The position numbers were made by a program, and so were the translations under genes. 64,000 nucleotides of DNA from Pseudomonas sp. ICMP 561 (GTDB lineage: Bacteria; Pseudomonadota; Gammaproteobacteria; Pseudomonadales; Pseudomonadaceae). This document shows, in pieces, positions 49,928 to 59,590 of this stretch (position 1 is the stretch's first letter; every line of letters begins with the position of its first letter). The notes below the pieces were generated by a model. It was not told the origin of the DNA. It ran no database searches and worked only from the letters and a program-made list of their open reading frames with translations. The stretch is taken from contig NZ_LKBT01000034.1 of the NCBI RefSeq assembly GCF_002699985.1, positions 62,001 to 126,000 of the forward strand. Direction: 5' to 3'.

Positions 49928-50856
49928 TGGATAAGCAGACCCAAATGTTGTTCATGGGGATTGGCGCGATTCTGCTGCTGGCCTCGTTGATCGGCTACAT
50001 CCTCAAACGCAAGGCTGGCGGCCCTAATTCGGTCATCGACAACCTGAACGCGCGGATCAACGCGTGGTGGGTGATGGTGATCGTCATCGGCATCGCCTTT
50101 TCGCTGGGATACACCGCTGTCATCCTGCTGTTCTACGCGGTGTCGTTCTATGCCCTGAGGGAGTTCCTGACCCTGACGCCGACCCGCAAAAGCGACTACC
50201 CGGCCTTGGTGGCAGCTTTCTACGTAGCCTTGCCATTGCAATACATCCTGATCTGGATGGATTGGTACGGGCTGTTCTCGATCTTTATTCCGGTTTACGT
50301 GTTCTTGCTGTTGCCGATCCTTGCCTCGCTGGGGGGCGACAGCAAACATTTCCTCGAGCGTGCATCGAAGGTCCAGTGGGGGCTGATGATCGCAGTGTTC
50401 TGCGTGTCCTACGTTCCTGCCCTGCTAACGCTGGATATCGCCGGGTACGAAGGCCGTAATCTGTTGCTGATCGCCTGGCTGGTGATCGTGGTGCAACTGT
50501 CGGATGTGTTGCAGTACGTCTGCGGCAAGCTCTTCGGTAAGCGCAAGATTGCGCCCAATCTGTCGCCCTCCAAGACCGTTGAAGGTTTTGTCGGAGGCAT
50601 AGCACTTGCCTCGCTGATTGGCGGAGCATTGTTCTGGATTACTCCATTCAACCCGTGGCAGTCGATTCTGATCGCGCTGCTGATCAACTTGTTGGGTTTT
50701 GCCGGTGGCATCGTCATGTCCGCGATCAAGCGCGACCGTGGCGTCAAGGACTGGGGTCACATGATCGAAGGTCACGGCGGCATGCTCGATCGCCTCGACT
50801 CCGTGTGTTTTGCAGCGCCGATCTTCTTCCACCTCGTGCGGTACTGGTGGACCTGA
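49927..50856 (+). CDS. ynbB: Phosphatidate cytidylyltransferase, YnbB/CdsA family
   Basis: 309 aa from the ATG at 49927. Eight or so membrane segments. The CdsA signature lies near residues 257-292 (MSAIKRDRGVKDWGHMIEGH, then GGMLDRLDS), with KR-D-x3-KD and the two metal-binding acids of DRLDS; NLSPSKTVEGFVGG is near 210. It makes CDP-activated lipid from a phosphatidic acid for the CDP-alcohol transferase of the same cluster. It is a paralogue of the essential CdsA. Last gene of the cluster. Confidence 0.88.
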   Translation: MDKQTQMLFMGIGAILLLASLIGYILKRKAGGPNSVIDNLNARINAWWVMVIVIGIAFSLGYTAVILLFYAVSFYALREFLTLTPTRKSDYPALVAAFYVALPLQYILIWMDWYGLFSIFIPVYVFLLLPILASLGGDSKHFLERASKVQWGLMIAVFCVSYVPALLTLDIAGYEGRNLLLIAWLVIVVQLSDVLQYVCGKLFGKRKIAPNLSPSKTVEGFVGGIALASLIGGALFWITPFNPWQSILIALLINLLGFAGGIVMSAIKRDRGVKDWGHMIEGHGGMLDRLDSVCFAAPIFFHLVRYWWT

Positions 50857-50865
50857 TTCCACATC

Positions 50866-50951
50866 GTAGGAGCGGCTTCAGCCGCGAGCCGCGTATGCCA
50901 GCGATACACGCGTTGTCGCAACCACGCCCTCCCGGCTAAAGCCGGTCCTAC
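50866..50951. repeat. REP doublet, mixed arms
   Basis: Left arm GTAGGAGCGGCTTCAGCCGC and right arm CCGGCTAAAGCCGGTCCTAC, i.e. one arm of each REP subtype. Between the ynbB-like and lpd genes. Confidence 0.9.
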
Positions 50952-51098
50952 AACAAATATGGCATGCCCAGCCAACGTGGTTGCGCTGTCGAGAATACGC
51001 CACTTGACGGCTACCGCCCTGAATATTACAACCATAATTTAACAGCCCCGCGATCTTCTGGGCTTTACTTCCCGCATCTCGACTCAGGAGCAAAGGCT

Positions 51099-52499
51099 AT
51101 GAGCAGTTATGACGTTGTGATTATCGGTGGCGGTCCGGGTGGCTATAACGCAGCCATTCGGGCCGGTCAGTTGGGGCTGAGCGTGGCTTGCGTCGAGGGC
51201 CGTGAGACATTGGGCGGTACTTGCCTGAACGTCGGCTGCATTCCTTCCAAGGCGTTGCTGCATGCATCGGAGCTGTACGAGTCGGCCGCGGGCGAGGAGT
51301 TCGCCAAGCTCGGTATCGAGGTCACACCCACGCTCAATCTTGCGCAGATGATGAAACAGAAAGGCGACAGCGTGGCTGCCCTGACCAAGGGTATCGAGTT
51401 CCTGTTTCGCAAGTACAAGGCAGAATGGATCAGAGGCTGGGGGCGCATTGCAGGTCCGGGCAAAGTCATCGTCACCGATGCACAGGGTGTTGAAACCGAG
51501 CTGCAAGCCAAGGACATCATCATCGCCACCGGGTCCGAGCCAACACCGCTGCCCGGTGTAGAGATCGACAACAAGCGCATTCTGGATTCCACCGGCGCGC
51601 TGTCTCTGGCTGAAGTGCCCAGGCATCTGGTCGTGATCGGCGCGGGGGTCATCGGCCTGGAACTGGGCTCCGTGTGGCGACGTCTCGGCGCGAAAGTCAC
51701 GGTAGTGGAGTATCTTGATCACGTTGCCCACGGCACGGATCTGGAAGCGGGCAAGACACTGCAACGTTCACTGTCGCGGCAGGGTATTACCTTCAAGCTC
51801 AGCTCAAAAGTCACGACCGCAACCACGACGGATCATGGCGTGAATCTCAGCGTTGAGCCCGCTGCCGGTGGCGAGGCCGAGCTGATCGAGGCCGATTACG
51901 TGCTGGTCTCTATTGGTCGGCGGCCTTTCACCAAAGGCCTGGGACTGGAGACGGTCGGCCTTGAGGTCGACAAGCGCGGCATGCTCGAAAACAAAGGCCA
52001 TCGAACCGCTGCAGAGCATGTCTGGGTGATCGGCGACGTCACCTCAGGTCCGATGCTTGCGCACAAGGCCGAAGACGAAGCAACGGTGTGTCTGGAGCGT
52101 ATCGTCGGCAAGGCCGGTGAAGTGAATTACAACCTGATCCCCAACGTGATCTACACCCGCCCGGAACTGGCCAGCGTTGGCAAGACTGAAGAGCAGCTCA
52201 AGGCAGATGGCCGCGCTTACAAGATCGGCAAGTTCCCGTTCAGCGCCAACAGCCGCTCCAAGGTCAACCACGAAACGGATGGCTTCGCGAAAGTCCTGGC
52301 CGATGAACGCACCGACGAAATTCTCGGCGTGCATCTTGTGGGGCCAAGCGTCAGCGAAATGATCGCCGAGTTCTGTGTCGCCATGGAGTTCGCTGCATCG
52401 TCCGAAGACATCGGGCTGATCAGCCACGCCCACCCTACCCGCTCCGAAGCCCTGCGCCAGGCGGCGATGAGCGTAATCGGGTTGCCGACGCAGTCTTGA
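51099..52499 (+). CDS. lpd: Dihydrolipoyl dehydrogenase
   Basis: 466 aa from the ATG at 51099 (AGGAG upstream). FAD-binding IIGGGPGGYNAAIRAGQLG at the N-terminus, redox-active disulfide GGTCLNVGCIPSK near 40-52, NAD-binding IGAGVIGLELGSVW near 180, and the C-terminal dimer histidine region SHAHPTRSEALRQAA near 445. It reoxidises dihydrolipoamide of 2-oxoacid dehydrogenases or the glycine cleavage system. No E1/E2 genes are nearby, so which complex it serves is unclear. Confidence 0.93.
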   Translation: MSSYDVVIIGGGPGGYNAAIRAGQLGLSVACVEGRETLGGTCLNVGCIPSKALLHASELYESAAGEEFAKLGIEVTPTLNLAQMMKQKGDSVAALTKGIEFLFRKYKAEWIRGWGRIAGPGKVIVTDAQGVETELQAKDIIIATGSEPTPLPGVEIDNKRILDSTGALSLAEVPRHLVVIGAGVIGLELGSVWRRLGAKVTVVEYLDHVAHGTDLEAGKTLQRSLSRQGITFKLSSKVTTATTTDHGVNLSVEPAAGGEAELIEADYVLVSIGRRPFTKGLGLETVGLEVDKRGMLENKGHRTAAEHVWVIGDVTSGPMLAHKAEDEATVCLERIVGKAGEVNYNLIPNVIYTRPELASVGKTEEQLKADGRAYKIGKFPFSANSRSKVNHETDGFAKVLADERTDEILGVHLVGPSVSEMIAEFCVAMEFAASSEDIGLISHAHPTRSEALRQAAMSVIGLPTQS

Positions 52500-52519
52500 T
52501 ACTGCCCGTCAGCCCCCAG

Positions 52520-52586
52520 GTAGGAGCCAACTTGTTGGCGAGGCGGCGTATCAGTCAAAGCCTCTCGCGAACAAGTTCGCTCCTAC
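52520..52586. repeat. REP-like palindrome (GTAGGAGCCAACTTGTTGGC type)
   Basis: Left arm GTAGGAGCCAACTTGTTGGCG, right arm CGCGAACAAGTTCGCTCCTAC, with a shorter spacer than the other doublets. The gap to opgD (52500-52751) otherwise holds AT-rich promoter-like DNA without an obvious box. Confidence 0.8.
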
Positions 52587-52751
52587 CGAAGATCGGCGTT
52601 GTCCACACATCTAAATCGTAATTATTTATGTTTTTTTCGAACCAGATGCTGTGTTTGTTATCTGTTGTCGGTACTTTGGCGTTCAGCAAGGAGTCGTAGC
52701 GCGCAAATTTTCTTGTGCAGGATGCACAGTACTCGTTAGGGGCTTCACCTT

Positions 52752-54374
52752 ATGAATCGCAGGACTCTCCTGAAAGCATCCATGGCGCTGGCGGCCTATA
52801 GCAGCGTTCCGGCCTCAGGGCTTTTTGCTGCACGCGCGATGGCCGCCACGGCCGACGGCGAAATCGAACACTTCGACTTCGATGCACTGAAAGCCCATGC
52901 CAAGCAATTGGCTGGTCGGGGTTACGTAAGCAACAAGCAAGTACTGCCTCCTGTATTGGCAAACATGACACCGCAACAGTTCAACGCGATCAAATACGAC
53001 GCTGGCCACTCCTTGTGGAACGAGCTTCATGGCCAACTGGACGTGCATTTCTTCCACGTCGGCATGGGCTTCAAAACGCCGGTGCGCATGTACAGCGTCA
53101 ACCCGAAGACCAAAGAGTCCCGGGAAGTGCATTTCCGCCACGAACTGTTCAACTACGAGTCCAGCGGCATCGACAAATCGCTGGTCAAAGGTGACCTGGG
53201 TTTTGCTGGCTTCAAGCTGTTCAAGGCACCCGAAATCGCCATCAATGATGTTGTGTCGTTCCTCGGTGCCAGCTATTTCCGCGCAGTGGACAGCAACAGG
53301 CAATACGGCCTTTCAGCACGCGGCCTGGCCATTGATACCTACGCCAAGCGCCAGGAAGAATTCCCCGACTTCACCAAGTTCTGGTTCGAAACGCCGGACA
53401 AGAACGCCACGCGTTTTGTGGTCTACGCCCTGCTGGACTCGCCAAGCTGCACCGGCGCATACAAGTTCGATATCGATTGCCAGTCCGGCCAGGTGGTTAT
53501 GGACATCGATGCGAACATCAACGCGCGCACTGACATCGATCAGATGGGCATCTCGCCGATGACCAGCATGTTCAGTTGCGGCACTCACGAGCGCCGGATG
53601 TGCGACACGATTCACCCGCAAATCCATGACTCGGATCGTCTGGCCATGTGGCGTGGTAATGGTGAGTGGATCTGCCGCCCGCTGAACAACCCGCCCAGCC
53701 TGCAGTTCAATGCGTTCGCTGACAAAGACCCAAAAGGGTTTGGCCTGGTGCAGACCGACCATGAATTTGCCAGCTATCAGGACACCGTTGACTGGTATCA
53801 CCGCCGTCCAAGCCTGTGGGTAGAGCCGACGACGCAGTGGGGCGAAGGCGCGGTCAATCTGGTGGAAATCGTCACCACCGGTGAGACCATGGACAACATC
53901 GTTGTGTTCTGGACGCCGAAGGACAAAATCAAAGCCGGGCAATCAGTCAATTACGGCTACAAGCTGTATTGGGCACCGCTGCCACCAGTGCGCACGCCAT
54001 TGGCGCAAGTGCATGCCACTCGTTCCGGCATGGGCGGATTCACCGAAGGCTGGGCACCGGGCGAGCATTACCCGAAGTTCTGGGCACGACGTTTCGCTGT
54101 GGACTTCAACGGCGGCGGCCTGGAAAACCTGCCGGAAGGCACCGCTATCGAGCCTATCGTGACCGTCTCGCATGGCAAGCTGCAGGAATTCAACATCCTC
54201 GTGCTGCCGGACATCAAAGGCTATCGGATCATTTTCGACTGGCTGCCAGACAGCGATTCGGTCGAACCTGTGCAGATGCGTATGTACATCAAGACTCAGG
54301 ACCGAACGCTCAGCGAAACCTGGCTGTACCAGTATTTCCCGCCGGCGCCTGACAAGCGTAAGTACCCGGCGTAA
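52752..54374 (+). CDS. opgD: Periplasmic glucan biosynthesis protein OpgD (MdoD)
   Basis: 540 aa. Twin-arginine signal NRRTLLKASMALAAYSS at residues 2-18, cleaved near ARAMAATA, which distinguishes OpgD (Tat) from OpgG (Sec). The MdoG domain covers the rest: FDFDALKAHAKQLAGRGYVS near 38, ASYFRAVDSNRQYGLSARGLAI near 177, HERRMCDTIHPQIHDSDRLAMW near 279, FTEGWAPGEHYPKFWARRF near 430. It controls the backbone of osmoregulated periplasmic glucans. Monocistronic. Confidence 0.93.
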   Translation: MNRRTLLKASMALAAYSSVPASGLFAARAMAATADGEIEHFDFDALKAHAKQLAGRGYVSNKQVLPPVLANMTPQQFNAIKYDAGHSLWNELHGQLDVHFFHVGMGFKTPVRMYSVNPKTKESREVHFRHELFNYESSGIDKSLVKGDLGFAGFKLFKAPEIAINDVVSFLGASYFRAVDSNRQYGLSARGLAIDTYAKRQEEFPDFTKFWFETPDKNATRFVVYALLDSPSCTGAYKFDIDCQSGQVVMDIDANINARTDIDQMGISPMTSMFSCGTHERRMCDTIHPQIHDSDRLAMWRGNGEWICRPLNNPPSLQFNAFADKDPKGFGLVQTDHEFASYQDTVDWYHRRPSLWVEPTTQWGEGAVNLVEIVTTGETMDNIVVFWTPKDKIKAGQSVNYGYKLYWAPLPPVRTPLAQVHATRSGMGGFTEGWAPGEHYPKFWARRFAVDFNGGGLENLPEGTAIEPIVTVSHGKLQEFNILVLPDIKGYRIIFDWLPDSDSVEPVQMRMYIKTQDRTLSETWLYQYFPPAPDKRKYPA

Positions 54375-54390
54375 CGTGAAATGATTTCGG

Positions 54391-54421
54391 GGTGCATTGC
54401 AGCAATGCTGCATGCACCTCG
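54391..54421 (+). terminator. Hairpin after opgD
   Basis: GGTGCATTGCAG/CTGCATGCACC stem around CAATG, 17 bp after the stop. No T-tract follows directly, so it may protect mRNA more than terminate. The remaining gap 54422-54897 is AT-rich until about 54600, with a TTGACA at 54530-54535 and TGATAT 17 bp later as a weak promoter, then a REP; no gene seen. Confidence 0.45.
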
Positions 54422-54712
54422 GAGTCATATTGCTGCGCACGTCATTTTTTTAATATTCAGCCAATTCAATACGTTACAAATCGATGGAATTCCTGCCCTT
54501 TGGAAGATGCTCGAATATTGACGAATTGATTGACAGTTCTTCGAACTCAGGCTGATATAGCTCCTGTCCTTTCTGATTTCCCCCCCCTGTTTTCCTGTCG
54601 CGTTGGCCATTCCCCATGGTTGATGAGCGGTAGCGTGGATGCTGTTTTCTCTCAGACCTCAACTCATCACGGCTTTAAACATCGCGTGCCCATTGGCGAG
54701 ACGCGCAATCCC

Positions 54713-54802
54713 GTAGGACCGGCTTTAGCCGGGAGGGCGTCGGAACGTTTACCTAAAACTCTTCGCCAGAAATACCGCTCTCCCGGCTAAAGCCGGTCCT
54801 AC
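54713..54802. repeat. REP doublet (GTAGGACCGGCTTTAGCCGG type)
   Basis: Lies about 95 bp upstream of the ligase-like gene, between any upstream promoter and the operon. Confidence 0.92.
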
Positions 54803-54897
54803 GGGATTGCAAGCCACCAGAGAATCTCCCACAGGGCCGTGTTCACAGAATCTTAAGCACGATCCAATTCCCAATCAGCATTCCCGAGGCAGAAAAC

Positions 54898-56205
54898 ATG
54901 ACGTTGAACTCTGCGAAAGGCCAAGACGCTCGCTCGTCGATTCTGACCTTCAACAAATCGACGGTGGTGGTATGGATTGCCATCAGCCTGATTCTGATCG
55001 AGACCTTTTCCGGTGCGCTGCGCTTTTACTTCGACAAGGCAGGCATCGGGCCTCTGTTGTATGTGCCGAAAATTGCCTGCCTGGTGATGTTTGCCCTGGA
55101 GCTGCGCGATTACAAAGCCGGTCGGGTGGTCTGGCTGAGCTTGCTGCTGTTGGTGGTTTCCAGCGTACTGGCGATGCTTCACGGAGCCAGCTTGAACAAT
55201 GTGGCTTTCGCTTTGTTTGGCATCAGTCCGCTGCTGTTCGGGATGGTCTGCAGCGAACATCTGGTCCATCGACGCAGATTGTTTTTATGGGTGATTGGCC
55301 TGTGTCTGGGGGCATCGCTGGTGGGCATAGCGCTGGACAAATTCACCTCGGTGCCGTGGAAGGGCTATAGCTACAGCATCGGTGACGCCGAGCTGAGCGC
55401 TAACACCTCATGGACTACGGATACCGAAGACCGCATCGCCGGGTTCGCACGGGTATCCAACATCCTGTCGATCCTGATCGCCATCTACACGCTATACCTG
55501 CTCATGCTGCTGCGCTCACGGCTTCTGTGGCTGCTGTTGAGCCCGGTGGCGCTGTACGCCATTGTCCTGACCACCAGCAAAGCGCCCGCCGCAGCCTTCG
55601 CGTTGACCCTGGTGTTATTGCTGATCAGCCGCATGCGCTGGACGACGCGAATTGCCTGCGTCATGACGGTATTCGCGGGGATGCTGCTGCCGGTGCTGGG
55701 CATGATCTATGACTTTGATCTGCACACCATCAGCAGTAGCAACTCGGCACTGGGCACCTTGTATGACCGCTTGATCAACACCTGGCCCAATGTCGCTTAC
55801 GCCGTCAGCAAAGAAGGCTGGAGCCTCACCGGTGCAGGCTTCGGCATGTTCGGTGGCGCCGCTTCAATGTTCCCGGTTCCCGGTGGCGAGATGCTGGCCG
55901 GTTCGGACAGCAGCGCCATGTACCTGTGGGCGATGCTCGGGCTGGGCGGCGTGCTGCTGTACCTGATGCAGATTCCCTTGTTTTTCAAGCTGACCGATGA
56001 CGACAGCCATGTCGGTAGAGCATTGCTGGCGATCACCTTCTGCTGCTGCATGATCGGCTGGACCACCGACATGTTTGAGGTGACCGTTGCCAATCTGTTC
56101 CTGGGCCTGGCGATAGGTCATGCACTGTCTGACAAACTTCTCGATAGTCGACGAACCCCGAGACTGCAGGAGTTTTACCTGTCGCCCTCACCGACGGTGT
56201 ACTGA
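54898..56205 (+). CDS. Polytopic membrane protein, O-antigen ligase/polymerase-like
   Basis: 435 aa with about ten hydrophobic segments (VVVWIAISLILIETFSGALRF, VVWLSLLLLVVSSVLAML, LLMLLRSRLLWLLLSPVALYAIVL) and a long periplasmic loop near 275-330 (STLYDRLINTWPNVAYAVSKEGWSLTG-like, glycine-rich GFGMFGGAASMFPVPGGEM). This architecture fits the WaaL/Wzy O-antigen ligase superfamily, though the similarity is topological. It starts a three-gene operon; 2 bp separate it from the PslG-like gene, so they are coupled. Confidence 0.7.
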   Translation: MTLNSAKGQDARSSILTFNKSTVVVWIAISLILIETFSGALRFYFDKAGIGPLLYVPKIACLVMFALELRDYKAGRVVWLSLLLLVVSSVLAMLHGASLNNVAFALFGISPLLFGMVCSEHLVHRRRLFLWVIGLCLGASLVGIALDKFTSVPWKGYSYSIGDAELSANTSWTTDTEDRIAGFARVSNILSILIAIYTLYLLMLLRSRLLWLLLSPVALYAIVLTTSKAPAAAFALTLVLLLISRMRWTTRIACVMTVFAGMLLPVLGMIYDFDLHTISSSNSALGTLYDRLINTWPNVAYAVSKEGWSLTGAGFGMFGGAASMFPVPGGEMLAGSDSSAMYLWAMLGLGGVLLYLMQIPLFFKLTDDDSHVGRALLAITFCCCMIGWTTDMFEVTVANLFLGLAIGHALSDKLLDSRRTPRLQEFYLSPSPTVY

Positions 56206-56207
56206 CC

Positions 56208-57521
56208 ATGGCGGGCAAAGGATTTGCCGCCGCACTGGCCTGCATGACCTGGCTGACCTGCACTGCGTTGCAGGCCCAAGAGGCTTTTATTCTGGGCATC
56301 AGCACGCACCTGATGAACTTCGACGCCTCGTCGAAGCCCGCATTGGAACTGGCTGCCAAGGCTGGATTCAGCGCCGTCAAAGACGACGTTTTCTGGTCGA
56401 CCGCAGAGCCTAAGCCCAATCAGTGGCGCATCATAACGCCGTGGCGGGACTACCTGAGCACCGCCACCCGCTTGAATCTGAACAGGCTGACGATTCTGGA
56501 CTACAGCACGGCCTTTCATGACAACGCCAAACCGCGCACGCCGACGGTCAAGGCGGGTTACCTGGACTACGTGAATTACGTCACCGGCCAATTGGGCAAC
56601 AAAGTCGATTTCTACGAGATCTGGAACGAGTGGGACCTTGAAGCCCCCAAAGACCCGCAAATCAGTGCGGATTACGCCACGCTGGTCCGTGAAGCCGTAC
56701 CGGTGATCCGCAAGAACACCACTCAGGTAAACGGCACTCCGGCCAAAATCCTCGCTGGCTCGGTGACACCGGAAGGCATGGACGGTGGCTTCGCTGATCG
56801 GCTGATCGACGCAGGCATGCTCGACCTCGTTGACGGGTTATCGATTCATCCTTACGCCCACTGCGCCGCCGACGGGCGCAACAACCCGGAAAGCTGGGTG
56901 CAATGGCTGCGCGATTATGAACAACACGTTCGCACCAGGGCCGGGCGCATCGTGCCGATCTACATCACGGAAATGGCGTGGCCCAGCCACAAAGGTCCAT
57001 GCGGGAATACCCAACAAACCCAGGCGGCGTACCTTGCGCAGATTCTGTTTTTCACCCGCACCGTCCCGAACATCAAAGGCCTTTGGTGGTACGACCTGAT
57101 CAATGACGGGCCAGACAGAACCGATCAGGAGCATAACTTTGGTCTGCTCAATCAGGACCTGTCGCCCAAGCCAGCTTATGGGATGGTCAAAGCCATCGCC
57201 GACGTGATCAGGCATTTCACCTGGGACGCGCAGGCCAGCACTCAATCTGCCGACGCCTACCAACTGCACTTCGACAAGGGTGATGAACATGTCATTGCCG
57301 CCTGGATTGTCGGCGGGCCCCGCCTGGAGCAGATCACCACTCAGCGCCCGCTGAGAGGCCCGGTCATGTTCGTCGACACAGCTGACCCGGCCAAAGGGCA
57401 AATATCCGGCGAGACTTTCTGGCGCTGTCAGGACGGCAGTTGTTCTGTTCCTGTCACCCTCACCCGCTTTCCGAAAATCATCAGCCTGAACTCCGAGACA
57501 GTAGCGCCCCAACGCCCCTGA
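56208..57521 (+). CDS. Secreted glycoside hydrolase, PslG/GH39-like
   Basis: 437 aa with signal peptide (MAGKGFAAALACMTWLTCTALQA). A TIM-barrel glycosidase: FYEIWNEWDLEAP near 141 has the acid/base NE, SIHPYAHCAADG near 214, and IYITEMAWPS near 248 carries the nucleophile Glu; LWWYDLINDG near 285 follows. Similar in size and layout to P. aeruginosa PslG (442 aa), an endoglycosidase of Psl exopolysaccharide, but the psl genes are not here. It may trim the product of the neighbouring ligase-like and acyltransferase proteins. Third gene starts 42 bp later. Confidence 0.78.
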   Translation: MAGKGFAAALACMTWLTCTALQAQEAFILGISTHLMNFDASSKPALELAAKAGFSAVKDDVFWSTAEPKPNQWRIITPWRDYLSTATRLNLNRLTILDYSTAFHDNAKPRTPTVKAGYLDYVNYVTGQLGNKVDFYEIWNEWDLEAPKDPQISADYATLVREAVPVIRKNTTQVNGTPAKILAGSVTPEGMDGGFADRLIDAGMLDLVDGLSIHPYAHCAADGRNNPESWVQWLRDYEQHVRTRAGRIVPIYITEMAWPSHKGPCGNTQQTQAAYLAQILFFTRTVPNIKGLWWYDLINDGPDRTDQEHNFGLLNQDLSPKPAYGMVKAIADVIRHFTWDAQASTQSADAYQLHFDKGDEHVIAAWIVGGPRLEQITTQRPLRGPVMFVDTADPAKGQISGETFWRCQDGSCSVPVTLTRFPKIISLNSETVAPQRP

Positions 57522-57563
57522 TCTCGCGCCCTGCAACGCCTCCAGACCGGATGACGGAACGCA

Positions 57564-59456
57564 ATGGACTTCAGAAAAGACATCAATGGACTGCGCGCCA
57601 TCGCGGTGATCGCCGTGCTGCTTTACCACTTCAATCCCGATTGGTTACCCGGCGGGTTTGCGGGCGTGGATATCTTCTTCGTGATCTCTGGCTATCTGAT
57701 CACGGGCATCATCCTGCGCAGCCTGCATGCGGGAAATTTCAGTCTGCTGAAGTTCTACGTATCCCGAGCCCGACGGATAGTCCCGGCGCTTGCGGTGCTG
57801 TGCTTCGTGCTCCTGTTCGCAGGCTGGTTTTACCTGTTACCGCAGGACTACAGCGAACTGGGCAAACACATCGCTGCCAGCCTGGGGTTTGTATCGAACG
57901 TCATTTACTGGTTCGAAGCCGGATACTTCACTCCAGGCGCCCACGAGAAATGGTTACTGCACACATGGTCGCTGTCGGTGGAGTGGCAGTTCTACATGAT
58001 CTATCCGCTGGTATTGCTGGCGTTGAGCCGAGTGATTGCCTTGCACCATCTGCGCTGGCTGATCCTGATCGCCTGTCTGGGCGGGTTTGGCTTTTGTGTC
58101 TTCGCGTCATTCAAATGGCCGGAGCCGTCGTTCTATCTGCTGCCGACACGCGCCTGGGAGCTGCTGGTCGGCGCTGCCGCCTGTGCGTTCCCCATCAAGC
58201 TCCAGACATCGCATCAACGCGCTCTGGAGCGCGTTGGGCTGGGGCTGATGCTGGCGAGTTTCCTTGTCCTCTCCGAAAAGGACGTATGGCCGGGTTATCT
58301 GGCGTTGCTACCGGTGCTGGGTACCCTGGCCGTGATCATTGCGGCGCGACAAGACTCGTTCCTGACCGGTAACCGATTCTCACAATGGACCGGCAAACTG
58401 TCTTACTCGCTGTACCTCTGGCACTGGCCGGTGGTGGTGTTCATGAGTTACTCGGGTTATCTGGGCGAAACATCCAGCCTGGTGCTGGGCATACTCTGCG
58501 CCTTTGGCCTGGGCATAGCGTCTTATCACCTGATCGAAAAATCCCCCTCAGCCGTTAACGGAAAACGGCGCTGGAGGTTCGCCACTGTCAGCGCGTTGAT
58601 CGGCTCGGTATTTGTCGCCGCAGGGGCGGTAAATGCTACGGAAGGGGCGGTTTCGGCGCTGCGCTCGGTGAGCATTTCCGACAAGGCGCGCTTTGTTCAG
58701 GATTACGCCAATCGGCAGAAAAATCTGTATGAAACCTACTGGCTCAAATGCGACGCCTTTTCTGCATTCACCGAACGCGGCCTGTCCGCCATTGATCCGT
58801 CTTGCACGGAGAAGCGCGGGCGCGGTGGCGTCTTTCTGTGGGGCGACTCTCATGCCCAGGCGTTGTCCCTGGGTTTACGAACCTTGCTGGCACACGACAC
58901 ACCGTTCTATCAAGTCGCTTCGGCCGGCTGCAAACCCAGCCTGACTCAGGACAATGGACGCGCCACCGCGCCGCGCCTGACCTGCAACTATTCCAACCGG
59001 ACCGCGCTGCAAAGTATTCGCGAGCTGCGCCCGGATGTCGTGGTGATCGCCCAGAAGGATCAGCACGACAAAACCCGCTGGAACGACATCGCCACTCGCC
59101 TCAAGCGTTACGGGGTCAAACACATCGTCCTGCTGGGCCCGTTGCCGCAATGGAGCCCTTCCCTGCCAAGTGTGATCGCCAACCGGCACTGGAAGCAGAA
59201 CGAATCGCACATCAGCGACCCGGCGCTGGATCAGAGCGTCATGGCCGCTGACCGGGCAACCCACGGCCAGATTGATCCTGAGGCGATCGACTTTGTGTCG
59301 CTGATCGACAAACTCTGTATCGCTAACGCTTGTCTGGTGCGGCTGCAGGACGATTCGCTGCTGCAAATCGACTCCGGTCACCTTAGTGAAGAAGGCTCGC
59401 TATACATCGTGAAAAACTTTGTTTTACCGGAGCTGAGCAAGCAGATTACTCAATAG
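57564..59456 (+). CDS. OafA/YrhL-type acyltransferase with C-terminal SGNH domain
   Basis: 630 aa. Residues 1-350 are an Acyltransferase_3 membrane domain of about ten spans, beginning DINGLRAIAVIAVLLYHFNP with the R-x10-H pattern, GGFAGVDIFFVISGYLITG near 30, and LHTWSLSVEWQFYMIYPL near 132. The C-terminal 230 residues are a periplasmic SGNH esterase-like domain (FLWGDSHAQALSLGL near 416 with Ser, DSGHLSEEGSLYIV near 608 with D-x-x-H). It O-acetylates a surface or exopolysaccharide. Followed by a clear terminator. Confidence 0.9.
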   Translation: MDFRKDINGLRAIAVIAVLLYHFNPDWLPGGFAGVDIFFVISGYLITGIILRSLHAGNFSLLKFYVSRARRIVPALAVLCFVLLFAGWFYLLPQDYSELGKHIAASLGFVSNVIYWFEAGYFTPGAHEKWLLHTWSLSVEWQFYMIYPLVLLALSRVIALHHLRWLILIACLGGFGFCVFASFKWPEPSFYLLPTRAWELLVGAAACAFPIKLQTSHQRALERVGLGLMLASFLVLSEKDVWPGYLALLPVLGTLAVIIAARQDSFLTGNRFSQWTGKLSYSLYLWHWPVVVFMSYSGYLGETSSLVLGILCAFGLGIASYHLIEKSPSAVNGKRRWRFATVSALIGSVFVAAGAVNATEGAVSALRSVSISDKARFVQDYANRQKNLYETYWLKCDAFSAFTERGLSAIDPSCTEKRGRGGVFLWGDSHAQALSLGLRTLLAHDTPFYQVASAGCKPSLTQDNGRATAPRLTCNYSNRTALQSIRELRPDVVVIAQKDQHDKTRWNDIATRLKRYGVKHIVLLGPLPQWSPSLPSVIANRHWKQNESHISDPALDQSVMAADRATHGQIDPEAIDFVSLIDKLCIANACLVRLQDDSLLQIDSGHLSEEGSLYIVKNFVLPELSKQITQ

Positions 59457-59471
59457 CCGCCTGCGCAAAAC

Positions 59472-59507
59472 CAGCCCGCCTGACCCTGATCAGCGCGGGC
59501 TTTTTTG
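59472..59507 (+). terminator. Intrinsic terminator after the acyltransferase
   Basis: AGCCCGC...GCGGGCT stem with an inner CTGACCCTGATCAG loop region followed by TTTTTTG, 16 bp beyond the stop. Ends the three-gene glycan operon. Confidence 0.9.
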
Positions 59508-59590
59508 CGTCTTGCGAAAATCTTCACGTGACCGCCACGTTTGGCTGCTAACTTGGGCTCAGGCCATTTTGCACGGAGGCAGAGTCGAGC

